The notes under the pieces are model-generated. The model was not told the origin of the DNA. It did not search any database and saw nothing but the letters and a program-made list of their open reading frames with translations. Of a stretch of DNA of 17,152 bases, positions 1-7,293 are shown in pieces. Source of the stretch: an uncultured Collinsella sp. GTDB taxonomy: Bacteria > Actinomycetota > Coriobacteriia > Coriobacteriales > Coriobacteriaceae. Location: positions 1 to 17,152 of the forward strand of contig CAUFRY010000043.1 in the NCBI GenBank assembly GCA_959028445.1, given 5' to 3'. Positions within the stretch are counted from its first letter, which is position 1, and every line of letters begins with the position of its first letter. Made by a program: the position numbers and the translations under genes.

Positions 1-119
1 CCGGATTCAGATTCGACAAGGGGCGACCATTGTGCAATCGCAAGAAGATGACGGGGCGGAATGTCAATCCTGGTCTAACAGAGCCTTATCTAATCCCCAT
101 TTCTCATAAAATCATGCGG

Positions 120-1433
120 TTAGTTGCGCTTGAGGTGGACGACGGTTTCGCAGTGGAAGGTTTGCGGGAATAGGTCGACCGGCGTGATCTTGACGGGGGA
201 GAAGGTGCCCTCCTCGACAAAGCGCTTGAGGTCGCGGGCCAGAGTCGCCGGGTCGCAGCTCACGTAGGCGACATCACGGGCACTCGTGCTCGCGATGAGG
301 TCGATTGCCTCGGGGGCGAGGCCCGCACGCGGCGGGTCGACCACCAAGACGTCGGCGTCCTGATCGGGGAACTCGCGCACCGCGTCGCCGCCGATGACGT
401 CGACGTTATTGAGCTTGTTGATCTCCAGGTTGCGACGCAGGTCGCGCACGGCCGGGCCGTAGGCCTCGACGGCGGCGACAAAATCGCAGCGGCGAGCGAG
501 CGGCAGGGTAAAGGTGCCGGCACCGCAGTACAGGTCCACGGCTAGCTCGTCTTCCTGCGGGTCGAGGGCGTCCATAACGAGCTCAATCAGAATCTCGGCG
601 CCCTTGGTATTGACTTGGAAGAACGACGGAGCAGACAGGCGCATCTGGCCCTCGGCGATGTTCTCAGTCCACGAGCCCTCGCCGGCGAGCATCTCGACTT
701 TGGAGACACGGCGGGCTTTCTTTTCGCCCTTGCTCATCACGCGCACGATGCTCGTGGGATGAGCGGCGTCCGCCAGCACACGGGAGACCTGCGAGCGCGG
801 AAAAGAGCCTGTGGGCGTCCAGAGTGCGACCTCGAGTGCCTTGGTGCGGCGCGAGGCACGAATGCCCACGCGTTCGAGCCCCAAGTCATGGCTGCCGCTC
901 AGATAGTTGAGTGCGCCGACGACCGATTTGAGCGCCTTGGGAAAACGCTTATCGAACAGCGGGCACGCATCGACGGTCACGATCTTGCTGGGGTCGGCTC
1001 CGTGCATGCCAAGGCGCACGCGACCGTTGACGACGGTCGGTTCGAGCTCGATTTTATTGCGGTAGCCCCAGTCGTCCTTGGTGTGGCGGATGGGCTGCAC
1101 CAACTCATCGACCTGCTCAGGAGCGAACTTGCCGATGCGCTCGAGCGTGGAGCGCAGGTTTTGCTCCTTGGCGGCGAGCTGCGCCGTGCGTGAGAGATTG
1201 CCCCACGAGCAGCCGCCGCAGATGCCCACGAAGGGGCAGGGAGGCTGAATGCGATCGGGGCTTGGCTCCAGAATCTCGGTGGTGCGGGCGCGCATGAACG
1301 ACTTGCCGTCCTGTACGACCTCGGCCTCGACGGCGTCGCCTGCCACGGCGCCCTGCACAAAGACGGCCTTGCCGTTGTCGGCGTGCGCCAGCCCGTCGGC
1401 GCCGTAGGTCATCGATTCGATAGTGAGCTTCAT
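120..1433 (-). CDS. rlmD: 23S rRNA (uracil-C5)-methyltransferase, RlmD/RumA type
   Basis: SAM-dependent RNA m5U methyltransferase acting on 23S rRNA. Residues about 1-55 form a TRAM-type RNA-binding domain. An iron-sulfur cluster is expected at Cys66, Cys72, Cys75 and Cys157 (CPFVGICGGC pattern). The SAM-binding motif DLYCGAGTF lies near 300-308, DPPR at 366-369, the catalytic cysteine is Cys393 in YVSCDPATLARDL, and the FPQTxHxE motif supplies the general base Glu429. The 437-residue length is normal. I chose the ATG at 1433 because TRAM domains start MKLTIE-like directly there and an AGG-rich stretch precedes it; an in-frame ATG at 1469 would add 12 unlikely residues and has no ribosome site. 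It lies downstream of ppk on the same strand, separated by a terminator. TrmA/RlmC-type specificity cannot be fully excluded. Confidence 0.88.
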   Translation of the reverse strand: MKLTIESMTYGADGLAHADNGKAVFVQGAVAGDAVEAEVVQDGKSFMRARTTEILEPSPDRIQPPCPFVGICGGCSWGNLSRTAQLAAKEQNLRSTLERIGKFAPEQVDELVQPIRHTKDDWGYRNKIELEPTVVNGRVRLGMHGADPSKIVTVDACPLFDKRFPKALKSVVGALNYLSGSHDLGLERVGIRASRRTKALEVALWTPTGSFPRSQVSRVLADAAHPTSIVRVMSKGEKKARRVSKVEMLAGEGSWTENIAEGQMRLSAPSFFQVNTKGAEILIELVMDALDPQEDELAVDLYCGAGTFTLPLARRCDFVAAVEAYGPAVRDLRRNLEINKLNNVDVIGGDAVREFPDQDADVLVVDPPRAGLAPEAIDLIASTSARDVAYVSCDPATLARDLKRFVEEGTFSPVKITPVDLFPQTFHCETVVHLKRN

Positions 1434-1476
1434 ATCCCTGCCTGTCATTCGCGTTGTTGTCCGCACCATGGTAGCA

Positions 1477-1523
1477 GGGAAAAGCGCCCCGCATCCGAGG
1501 CTTTCCTCAAATGCGGGGCGCTT
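1477..1523 (-). terminator. Terminator after ppk
   Basis: A perfect 13-bp inverted repeat (AAGCGCCCCGCAT at 1482-1494, complement at 1511-1523) holds a nested GAGG/CCTC stem in its 16-nt loop. Read on the minus strand it is followed by TTTTCCC. It lies 24 nt past the ppk stop and before rlmD, so it probably ends or reduces ppk transcription. Confidence 0.75.
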
Positions 1524-1546
1524 CTACAAACTGCTTCTACAAACGA

Positions 1547-4060
1547 CTATTTCGTCTTGCCGGTAATGAGCGTCTTAAGACCCAGGCCGATCAGACCCAA
1601 GCCCATGCGCACGCGGCCGGGGCGATGGCGCTCGATGGCCTTGGTCTTGCCAGCGGGCTTCTCACGGCGGGCGCTCTTCTCGGGTGCGGGCTTGGTGACC
1701 TGCGGCTCGGGCTGAGGTGCAGGTGCAGGTTCGGGCTCAATGATGGTCGCCTGAACCTTCTGAACCTCGGGCGCGGCCGGCTGCTGTTTGGGCTCAGGCT
1801 GGGATGCGAGCGCGGGTTCTGCCTTGGCAACAGCTTCCGGCTCGGCAGTGGGCTCGACAACTGCCTCGCGCTCAACCTCGGCCCGAATAGCCTCCTCGGC
1901 CGCGTGCTCCTTTTCCTGTGCGCGCTGCTGCGCGGCGGGCTCGGCGTTGCGATATGCACGCTCCAGCAGGGCTTCCTGCGAGTTGAAGGGCCTCTCGCCT
2001 TCGTGGCGCTCCACGGGGACCCAGGTGCCGTCGCTCGTGAGGCTGCGGGCCTTCACGTTGTCGCGCAGCTGCATGCCCATGTACTCGTGCACCAGGGCAC
2101 GGCAGGTGGGGTCGAGCACGGGGAAGGCGATCTCCACGCGGTGCTCGGTGTTGCGCGTCATCATGTCGGCCGAGCTTAGATAGATCATGTCCGAGTCCAC
2201 GCCAAAGGCGTAAACGCGCGCATGCTCCAAAAAGCGTCCGACGATAGAACGGACATGCACGTTCTCGGTCTTGCCCGGAACGCCCGGCTTGAGGCACGAG
2301 ATGCCGCGGATGATCATGTCCACGCGGACTCCTGCGCACGACGCCTCGGCGATCTTGTCGATGACCTCGCGGTCGGTGAGCGAGTTGAGCTTAAAGAACA
2401 CACGGGCGGGCTCGCCAACGAGGGCACGCTGAATCTCGCGGTCCAGGCCGCGCATGATGAGCGGCTTCAGGCCGACCGGCGCCACGCCCAGGAAGCGGTA
2501 ATCGCCGCGCAGGTTGCCCAGCGACAGGTTGCGGAAGAACAAGTTGGCGTCCTCGCCGATGCCGGGATGGGCGGTCATGAGCATAAAGTCGCTGTAGAGC
2601 TTGGCCGTCTTCTCGTTAAAGTTGCCGGTGCCCAACAGTGTCAGGCGTGTAAGCGCCATGCCCTCGCGATAGGTGAGCTGGCAGATCTTGGAGTGGCACT
2701 TAAAGCCCTCGGAGCCGTAGATGACGGTGCAGCCTGCCTCTTCCAGACGCTCGGCCCACTCGATGTTGTTTTGCTCGTCGAAGCGGGCGCGGAGCTCCAT
2801 GAGCACCGTGACCTCTTTGCCGTTCTCGGCGGCATCGATCAGCGACTCGCACAGGCGGCTCTGCTTGGCCACGCGGTAGAGCGTGATGCGCAGTGAGATG
2901 CACTCGGGGTCGTAGGCGGCCTCGTGCACAAGATCCAGGAAGGGGTTCATGGCCTCATAGGGATAAAAGAGCAGCTTGTCGTGCTGAAGTACCTGCTCGC
3001 GGATGGAGCGGGTCATATCGATGGTGGGGTTGGGCTGCGGTTTAAACGGCGTAAAGAGCAGCTCGTTGCGCAGGTGCTCGGGAATCTTGCCCTCAATGCC
3101 GAAGACATAGCCCAGGTTGAGCGGGATATCGCAGGTAAAGACCGAGCGACGCGAGAGCTCGAGCGCCTTGCGGATAGTCTTGAGCGTTGCTTTTTCGAGT
3201 GAGCCCGAGACGGCGAGCACTACCGGCTGCAGGCGCAGGCGCTTCTTGAGAATGCGCTTCATGTGCTGGCGGTAATCCTCTTCCTCCTCGACGCCCTCGC
3301 CGTCCGGGTCGATATCGGCATTGCGGGTGACGCGGATGAGCGCGCGGTCGAGCGGCTTATAGGAGCCAAAGCAGCTGTCCAGGCAGGCGAGGATGACGTC
3401 CTCGAGCAGAATGTAGGAGTAGGTGCCGGTGGGCGAGGGGATCTCGACCACGCGGTTCATCGAGGCGGGAATCTCGATCAGGCCCAGCAGACTTTCCTCG
3501 TCGGTGACGCCGTCCAGGCCGCACGCCAGGTAAAGTGCGCCGTTGCGCAGGTTGGGGAAGGGGTGGCGCGGGTCGATCACCAGCGGTGAGATGACCGGCG
3601 ACACGTAGGCCTGGAAGTAGCGGGTTACAAAGGTGCGCTCCTCGGGCGTAAGCGAATCGATGCGGGCGCGGTGAACGCCCAGGGTGTCGAGCTTGCCCTC
3701 GATGCTCTTAAAGATGGACTCCCAACGGGTAAGGAGCCCGGGCAGCTCCGCCATGACAGCGTCGACCTGTTCGGAGGCGGTCATATTGCTCTTGTTGTCG
3801 ACAGGCTGCTTTTTGAGCTCGGCAAGGTCAGACAGGCCACCCACGCGCACCATGAGGAACTCATCGAGGTTTGACTCGAAGATCGATACGAACTTAAGGC
3901 GCTCGAACAGCGGCACGGACTCATCGAAGGCCTCGTCGAGCACACGGTTGTCAAAGCGCAGCCAGCTGAGCTCTCGGTTCTGCGTGTACGAGAAGTCGCG
4001 CGGCGGCTTGCGCAGCTTTGCGGCGGCTTGCTTTTTTTCGATTTTGCTCGGCATATGCAT
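1547..4060 (-). CDS. ppk1: Polyphosphate kinase PPK1 with long C-terminal tail
   Basis: Reversibly polymerises the gamma-phosphate of ATP into polyphosphate. The N-terminal domain begins with the family pattern YTQNRELSWLRFDNRVLDEA (about residues 24-43). The autophosphorylated histidine is His456 (CHSKICQL) and the second conserved active-site histidine is His613 (FLEHARVYAF). The core ends near residue 720. The protein runs to 837 residues, against about 690-720 for the family, because of a tail of about 115 residues rich in Pro, Glu and Ala that ends in a basic, glycine/leucine-rich segment (GLGLIGLGLKTLITGKTK). The start is uncertain: ATGs at 4060 and 4054 are both possible, and an ATG-like extension to 4099 is unlikely. 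It is transcribed divergently from arcA copy 1. Core function is secure; the tail's role is unknown. Confidence 0.93.
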   Translation of the reverse strand: MHMPSKIEKKQAAAKLRKPPRDFSYTQNRELSWLRFDNRVLDEAFDESVPLFERLKFVSIFESNLDEFLMVRVGGLSDLAELKKQPVDNKSNMTASEQVDAVMAELPGLLTRWESIFKSIEGKLDTLGVHRARIDSLTPEERTFVTRYFQAYVSPVISPLVIDPRHPFPNLRNGALYLACGLDGVTDEESLLGLIEIPASMNRVVEIPSPTGTYSYILLEDVILACLDSCFGSYKPLDRALIRVTRNADIDPDGEGVEEEEDYRQHMKRILKKRLRLQPVVLAVSGSLEKATLKTIRKALELSRRSVFTCDIPLNLGYVFGIEGKIPEHLRNELLFTPFKPQPNPTIDMTRSIREQVLQHDKLLFYPYEAMNPFLDLVHEAAYDPECISLRITLYRVAKQSRLCESLIDAAENGKEVTVLMELRARFDEQNNIEWAERLEEAGCTVIYGSEGFKCHSKICQLTYREGMALTRLTLLGTGNFNEKTAKLYSDFMLMTAHPGIGEDANLFFRNLSLGNLRGDYRFLGVAPVGLKPLIMRGLDREIQRALVGEPARVFFKLNSLTDREVIDKIAEASCAGVRVDMIIRGISCLKPGVPGKTENVHVRSIVGRFLEHARVYAFGVDSDMIYLSSADMMTRNTEHRVEIAFPVLDPTCRALVHEYMGMQLRDNVKARSLTSDGTWVPVERHEGERPFNSQEALLERAYRNAEPAAQQRAQEKEHAAEEAIRAEVEREAVVEPTAEPEAVAKAEPALASQPEPKQQPAAPEVQKVQATIIEPEPAPAPQPEPQVTKPAPEKSARREKPAGKTKAIERHRPGRVRMGLGLIGLGLKTLITGKTK

Positions 4061-4071
4061 CTGTCCGTTCA

Positions 4072-4086
4072 GTCCCCGCAGGGGAC
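4072..4086 (-). promoter_or_regulatory. Small hairpin in the ppk 5' leader
   Basis: A perfect 6-bp inverted repeat with a 3-nt loop (GTCCCC-GCA-GGGGAC) lies 12-26 nt upstream of the chosen ppk start. On the ppk mRNA it contains GCGGGGA, the best purine-rich ribosome-binding candidate, so folding could limit ppk translation. That effect is inference; chance occurrence is possible. Confidence 0.35.
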
Positions 4087-4463
4087 GGTAGCCTAACACT
4101 ATTCACTATTGTCTCAATTTAGTCGACCTGTGGCACGGACGTATTGTGCGAACGGTATCTTTACCTACTTCTTACGCCGTCAAGGCTTGCAACTAACTGC
4201 CCGACTCGTTTTGAAAACAATCTATATCCATACTCAACTGGTGAGGATGTATGAATAAGAATGATTGCTAGCTGAATATAATCGAATCCAAATTGAATCA
4301 TTGACAGACGACATATATATGCAGAAAACAGTTTTAGCTATGCAATTCCTAAACATGAAATTATTTGTGCAATCTTGCTCAATTCCTTAGAAAAAAGAAC
4401 GATTACCTTTGAAAACCTGCTTTAGAGAACTGAAGTGCATCATGGGGGAATCATATGCGATAT
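4087..4463. other. AT-rich intergenic region between ppk and arcA1
   Basis: No convincing gene is present. This divergent spacer is much more AT-rich than its neighbours. It should hold the ppk promoter on the minus strand (a TTGACG element at 4183-4178 has no good -10 partner) and the distal arcA1 control sites, of which the ArgR-type array at 4250-4309 is the clearest. A TATGCAATT 9-mer at 4339-4347 recurs at 7429-7437 upstream of arcA2. Confidence 0.6.
4250..4309 (+). promoter_or_regulatory. Three phased ARG-box-like sites upstream of arcA1
   Basis: Half-sites TGAAT occur at 4252, 4273 and 4294, exactly 21 bp apart. ArgR/AhrC hexamers bind 18-bp ARG boxes (TGAAT-4N-ATTCA core) separated by 3 bp, which gives this same 21-bp period. 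The first box, TATGAATAAGAATGATTG, closely resembles the Bacillus-type consensus; the other two keep mainly the left half. The sites lie 273, 252 and 231 bp before the proposed -10. ArgR/AhrC proteins activate arc operons in several Gram-positive bacteria. Binding here is inferred. Confidence 0.6.
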
Positions 4464-4493
4464 ACCGTTCATCGCACTTTGCTGACCGTTCGG
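4464..4493 (+). promoter_or_regulatory. LytTR-type direct-repeat operator of arcA1
   Basis: Two 9-bp direct repeats, ACCGTTCAT (4464-4472) and ACCGTTCGG (4485-4493), are separated by 12 bp, a 21-bp period. Both fit the LytTR family consensus [TA][AC][CA]GTTN[AG][TG] at every position, and the 12-bp gap is the usual spacing for this family (AgrA, VirR, AlgR group). The downstream copy is 31 bp before the -10 element, as expected for an activator. The regulator itself is not in the window. Confidence 0.7.
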
Positions 4494-4501
4494 GGGCGAG
4501 G

Positions 4502-4530
4502 TGGAATTGCGGGTTGTTTTTGGATATAAC
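4502..4530 (+). promoter_or_regulatory. arcA1 promoter
   Basis: The -10 candidate TATAAC (4525-4530) sits in the block TTTTGGATATAA, which is conserved upstream of arcA2. At 17 bp spacing the -35 region is TGGAAT, a poor match to TTGACA, which fits dependence on an activator bound just upstream. The start of transcription should be near 4537, giving a leader of about 75 nt. The leader contains the conserved CGGAGGGGCGCT (4559-4570) and a short TCGGCC/GGCCCGA stem (4578-4595). Confidence 0.6.
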
Positions 4531-4588
4531 TAGAGCTGTCAGCAAGCAGCGTCCCATACGGAGGGGCGCTGATACATTCGGCCAGTAA

Positions 4589-5855
4589 GGCCCGAAAGAA
4601 AGGTAGGAGGCCATGACGAAAGGTCTGCACGTGCCTTCCGAGATCGGCAAGCTCAGGAAGGTCTGCCTGCACCGTCCCGGCGACGAGCTCCTCAACCTGC
4701 CGCCCGACGAGCTCGAGCGACTCCTGTTCGACGACGTCCCGTTCCTGGAGGTCGCACAGCAGGAGCACGACACCTTCGCCCAGATCCTGAGGGACCAGGG
4801 CGTGGAGGTCCTCTACCTCGAGAACCTCGTCGCCGAGGTGTTCGACCAGGTCCCCGGCGCCCGCGCCGAGTTCACCGACCAGTACATCGCCGAGGCCGGC
4901 ATCCGCGGCCAGCACATGCCGCAGATCGTCCGCGAGAAGCTGGACTCCATCGAGGACAACCTCGAGTTCGTCAAGAAGACCATGGCCGGCATGACCAAGG
5001 CCGAGATCGACATGCCCCTCACGGCGTCCACGACCCTCGACTCCCTGGTCAACTCCGAGTCCGAGTCCGACCTGATCATCGACCCGATGCCCAACCTCTA
5101 CTTCACCCGCGACCCGTTCGCGGTCGTCGGCGAGGGCGTCAACCTCAACCGCATGTACTCGGTCACCCGCAACCGCGAGACCCTGTACGGCAAGTACGTC
5201 TTCAAGTACCACCCCGACTACAAGGACGTCTCCCTGTACTTCCGCCGCGACTGCCAGTTCCACACCGAGGGCGGCGACGTGCTGAACATCAACGAGAAGA
5301 CCCTCGCCGTCGGCATCTCCCAGCGCACCCAGGCCGCCGCTATCGACGTCATGGCCCAGAACATCTTCTGGAACTCCGACTCCAAGGTCGAGCGCATCCT
5401 GGCCTTCGACATCCCGGTCTCGCGCGCCTTCATGCACCTCGACACGGTCTTCACCCAGATCGACGTCGATAAGTTCACGATCCACCCCGCCATCATGGGC
5501 ACCCTGCGCGTCTACGAGCTGACCGCCGGCAAGAACCCGGGCGACGTGAACATCCGCCTGATCGAGGACACCCTCGAGCACGTCCTGGAGGACGCCACCG
5601 GCGTCGACCAGGTCAAGCTGATCCCCTGCGGCGGCGGCGACCCGATCGCGGCCTCCCGCGAGCAGTGGAACGACGGCTCCAACACCCTGTGCGTCGAGCC
5701 CGGCAAGATCTGCGTCTACGCCCGCAACACCGTCACCAACGACGTGCTGTACAAGGAGGGCCTGGACCTTCTCGTCGTGCCCTCCGCCGAGCTCTCCCGC
5801 GGCCGCGGCGGCCCGCGCTGCATGAGCATGCCCTTCTGGCGCGAGGACCTCTAAG
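4589..5855 (+). repeat. 1,267-bp perfect direct repeat, copy 1 (arcA1)
   Basis: This segment matches 7677-8943 as far as read, at a constant offset of 3,088 bp. The identity begins 24 nt before the arcA start codon, covering the ribosome-binding site, and stops 1 nt after the stop codon. The flanks on both sides differ. Confidence 0.93.
4613..5854 (+). CDS. arcA: Arginine deiminase, copy 1
   Basis: Hydrolyses L-arginine to L-citrulline and ammonia, the first step of the ADI pathway; cytoplasmic. The 413 residues cover the full family length. Signature elements are FTRDPF (164-169, Asp166), EGGD (219-222), MHLDT (His275 and Asp277) and the catalytic nucleophile Cys403 in GGPRCMSMP. The start is preceded by AGGTAGGAGG. 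Only 9 of 413 sense codons end in A or T by my count, far stricter than arcB or the aminotransferase, suggesting strong codon selection or different ancestry. It has its own promoter with LytTR-like and ARG-box-like sites, and its own terminator, so it appears monocistronic. It encodes the same protein as the copy at 7701-8942. Confidence 0.98.
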   Translation: MTKGLHVPSEIGKLRKVCLHRPGDELLNLPPDELERLLFDDVPFLEVAQQEHDTFAQILRDQGVEVLYLENLVAEVFDQVPGARAEFTDQYIAEAGIRGQHMPQIVREKLDSIEDNLEFVKKTMAGMTKAEIDMPLTASTTLDSLVNSESESDLIIDPMPNLYFTRDPFAVVGEGVNLNRMYSVTRNRETLYGKYVFKYHPDYKDVSLYFRRDCQFHTEGGDVLNINEKTLAVGISQRTQAAAIDVMAQNIFWNSDSKVERILAFDIPVSRAFMHLDTVFTQIDVDKFTIHPAIMGTLRVYELTAGKNPGDVNIRLIEDTLEHVLEDATGVDQVKLIPCGGGDPIAASREQWNDGSNTLCVEPGKICVYARNTVTNDVLYKEGLDLLVVPSAELSRGRGGPRCMSMPFWREDL

Positions 5856-5916
5856 GTCTTCAAGGACCCGTACAGGTCTTAATACATACATCTAGCTGCC
5901 ATTAGATGTCTCCCAA

Positions 5917-5955
5917 TGGGGCGGTGCGGGTATTCGCACCGCCCCAATCTTGTTT
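5917..5955 (+). terminator. Terminator after arcA1
   Basis: A perfect 12-bp GC-rich stem (TGGGGCGGTGCG at 5917-5928, complement at 5935-5946) with a 6-nt loop is followed by ATCTTGTTT. A weaker 7-bp hairpin (ACATCTA/TAGATGT, 5888-5909) lies just upstream. It isolates arcA1 from the aminotransferase gene, whose start codon is only 48 nt beyond the tail. Confidence 0.88.
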
Positions 5956-6003
5956 GAGGAGCGTCAACACGATTGGATGACTGCTTTTGTAAGGAGCTTG
6001 GCC

Positions 6004-7128
6004 ATGGATATCAAGACGATCGGCGTTGAGGAATGGCTTAACGTTTGGGAGAAGAGCGCTACGTGGGATATCGCCCAGTCGACGATTTCGTCGCTTACCA
6101 TGGGCGAGCTGCGCGCGCTCGACGATCAAGATGGTGCCACGTTCTACGAGCGCCTGGACCGCGAGAAGATGAACTACGGCTGGATCGAGGGTTCGTCCGA
6201 CTTTAAGGCCGAGGTCGCCAAACTGTATCGTCGCGAGGTCAATCCCGATCACATTCTGCAGACCAATGGCTGCACGGGCGCCAACCTCAACGCCATCATG
6301 GCCGTGGTCGAGCCCGGCGACCACGTTATCGCCGAGTGGCCTACCTATGCACCGCTCTATGAGATTCCGCGCACGCTGGGTGCCGAGGTCGAGTACTGGG
6401 AGCTTCACGAGGAGCTCGGATGGAAGCCCGATATCGAGGAGCTCAAGCGCATCGTTCGTCCCAACACGAAGCTCATCTGCATCAACAACGCGTCGAACCC
6501 CATCGGTACCGTGCTCGATGCCGATACGCTCGGTCAGATTGCCGAGATCGCCCGCTCGGTGGGCGCCTATGTGCTGTGCGACGAGGTGTACCTGCCGCTT
6601 GAGAACACCGAGGACTTTTTGTCGATGGCCGATGTGTACGAGAAAGCCATCGTCACCAACTCGGTGTCCAAGACCTATTCGACGCCTGCTGCCCGCGTGG
6701 GCTGGGTTGTGGCAGACGAAGAGGTATCTAATCGCATTCGCACGTACCGCGACTACACCATGATTTGCGGCGGCGTGTTCAACGACGCCCTGGCGACCTA
6801 TGTGCTCAAGCACAAGGACAAGATCCTCGAGCGTAACCGCAAGATCGTGTTTGGAAACCGCCATATCGCGCAGGCTTGGATTGATACCCAGCATCGCGTT
6901 TCCTGGACGGCCCCGCAGGGCGTGTCTACCTCGTTTATCCAGCTTGATATTCCCGAGGACGACGAGGAGTTCTGCAAGCGCCTGCTGGCCGAGAGGGGAG
7001 TGCTGTTGGTTCCCGGTAGCCGCTTTGAGCTTCCCTGCGGCGCACGCCTGGGCTACTGCGCGAGCGAGGACGTTCTGCGCGAGGGTCTGAGGCTTTTGGG
7101 CGAGGCACTGGCGGAGTTCGATCGCTAG
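6004..7128 (+). CDS. PLP-dependent aminotransferase-fold enzyme (class I/II), substrate unknown
   Basis: A 374-residue fold-type I PLP enzyme. Asn165 (NNASNPIGT), Asp193 and Tyr196 (CDEVY), the Schiff-base Lys223 (SVSKTYS), Arg231 and the substrate-carboxylate Arg348 are all present, so it should be active. The N-terminal pattern EEWL...WDIAQSTISSLTMGELRALD, and RDY at 249-251, recall from memory the capreomycidine synthase (VioD) branch, which works on a hydroxylated arginine. That resemblance is unverified. The ATG at 6004 has AAGGAG 7 nt upstream; a TTG at 5950 overlaps the terminator and was not used. It lies between identical arcA genes, with terminators on both sides and no clear promoter. 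An arginine, citrulline or ornithine-related substrate is plausible from context only. Confidence 0.85.
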   Translation: MDIKTIGVEEWLNVWEKSATWDIAQSTISSLTMGELRALDDQDGATFYERLDREKMNYGWIEGSSDFKAEVAKLYRREVNPDHILQTNGCTGANLNAIMAVVEPGDHVIAEWPTYAPLYEIPRTLGAEVEYWELHEELGWKPDIEELKRIVRPNTKLICINNASNPIGTVLDADTLGQIAEIARSVGAYVLCDEVYLPLENTEDFLSMADVYEKAIVTNSVSKTYSTPAARVGWVVADEEVSNRIRTYRDYTMICGGVFNDALATYVLKHKDKILERNRKIVFGNRHIAQAWIDTQHRVSWTAPQGVSTSFIQLDIPEDDEEFCKRLLAERGVLLVPGSRFELPCGARLGYCASEDVLREGLRLLGEALAEFDR

Positions 7129-7177
7129 GATTCCGACGGCTCTCAAAGCCGCTCAAATCTGTCTACGATTATCGATA

Positions 7178-7215
7178 ACAGTCCCGTTTCCCATGAGGGG
7201 AGCGGGACTGTTTTT
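7178..7215 (+). terminator. Terminator after the aminotransferase gene
   Basis: A 9-bp perfect stem (ACAGTCCCG at 7178-7186, complement at 7203-7211), extended inside by TCCC/GGGGA pairing, runs directly into TTTTTC. It lies 50 nt past the stop codon. Confidence 0.9.
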
Positions 7216-7293
7216 CTATACCGAGAAGTCAAGTTGTTACAAATGAGGCCGTAAGGTGAGCCGGTATTCGCTGGGCCTTATACTGAGCTTCCG

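Noticed and set aside
1..119. Possible end of a gene at the left edge.
   Set aside because: Short open stretches exist on the plus strand but show no recognisable protein or hairpin; nothing can be supported.
615..1193. Plus-strand open frame opposite rlmD.
   Set aside because: Antisense to a well-supported gene with complete motifs; no ribosome site or recognisable domain.
1520..1545. Short tandem repeat (GCTTCTACAAAC twice) next to the ppk terminator.
   Set aside because: Only two 12-nt units in spacer DNA, with no sign of function.
4150..4156. Single reversed GAACGGT, half of a LytTR-type site.
   Set aside because: No partner at 21 bp on either side. A 7-mer is expected about twice by chance in a window this size. 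A similar lone copy at 14373-14379 upstream of pyrG was rejected for the same reason.
4469..5863. Long minus-strand open frame opposite arcA1 (and a longer one, 7626-10049, opposite arcA2-arcB).
   Set aside because: These frames stay open because of the near-total G/C third positions of arcA. They have no ribosome site and give repetitive Val/Leu/Asp/Gly-rich sequence with no family pattern.
5950..6003. Upstream TTG start adding 18 residues to the aminotransferase.
   Set aside because: It overlaps the tail of the arcA1 terminator and lacks a ribosome site, whereas the ATG at 6004 has AAGGAG at good spacing.
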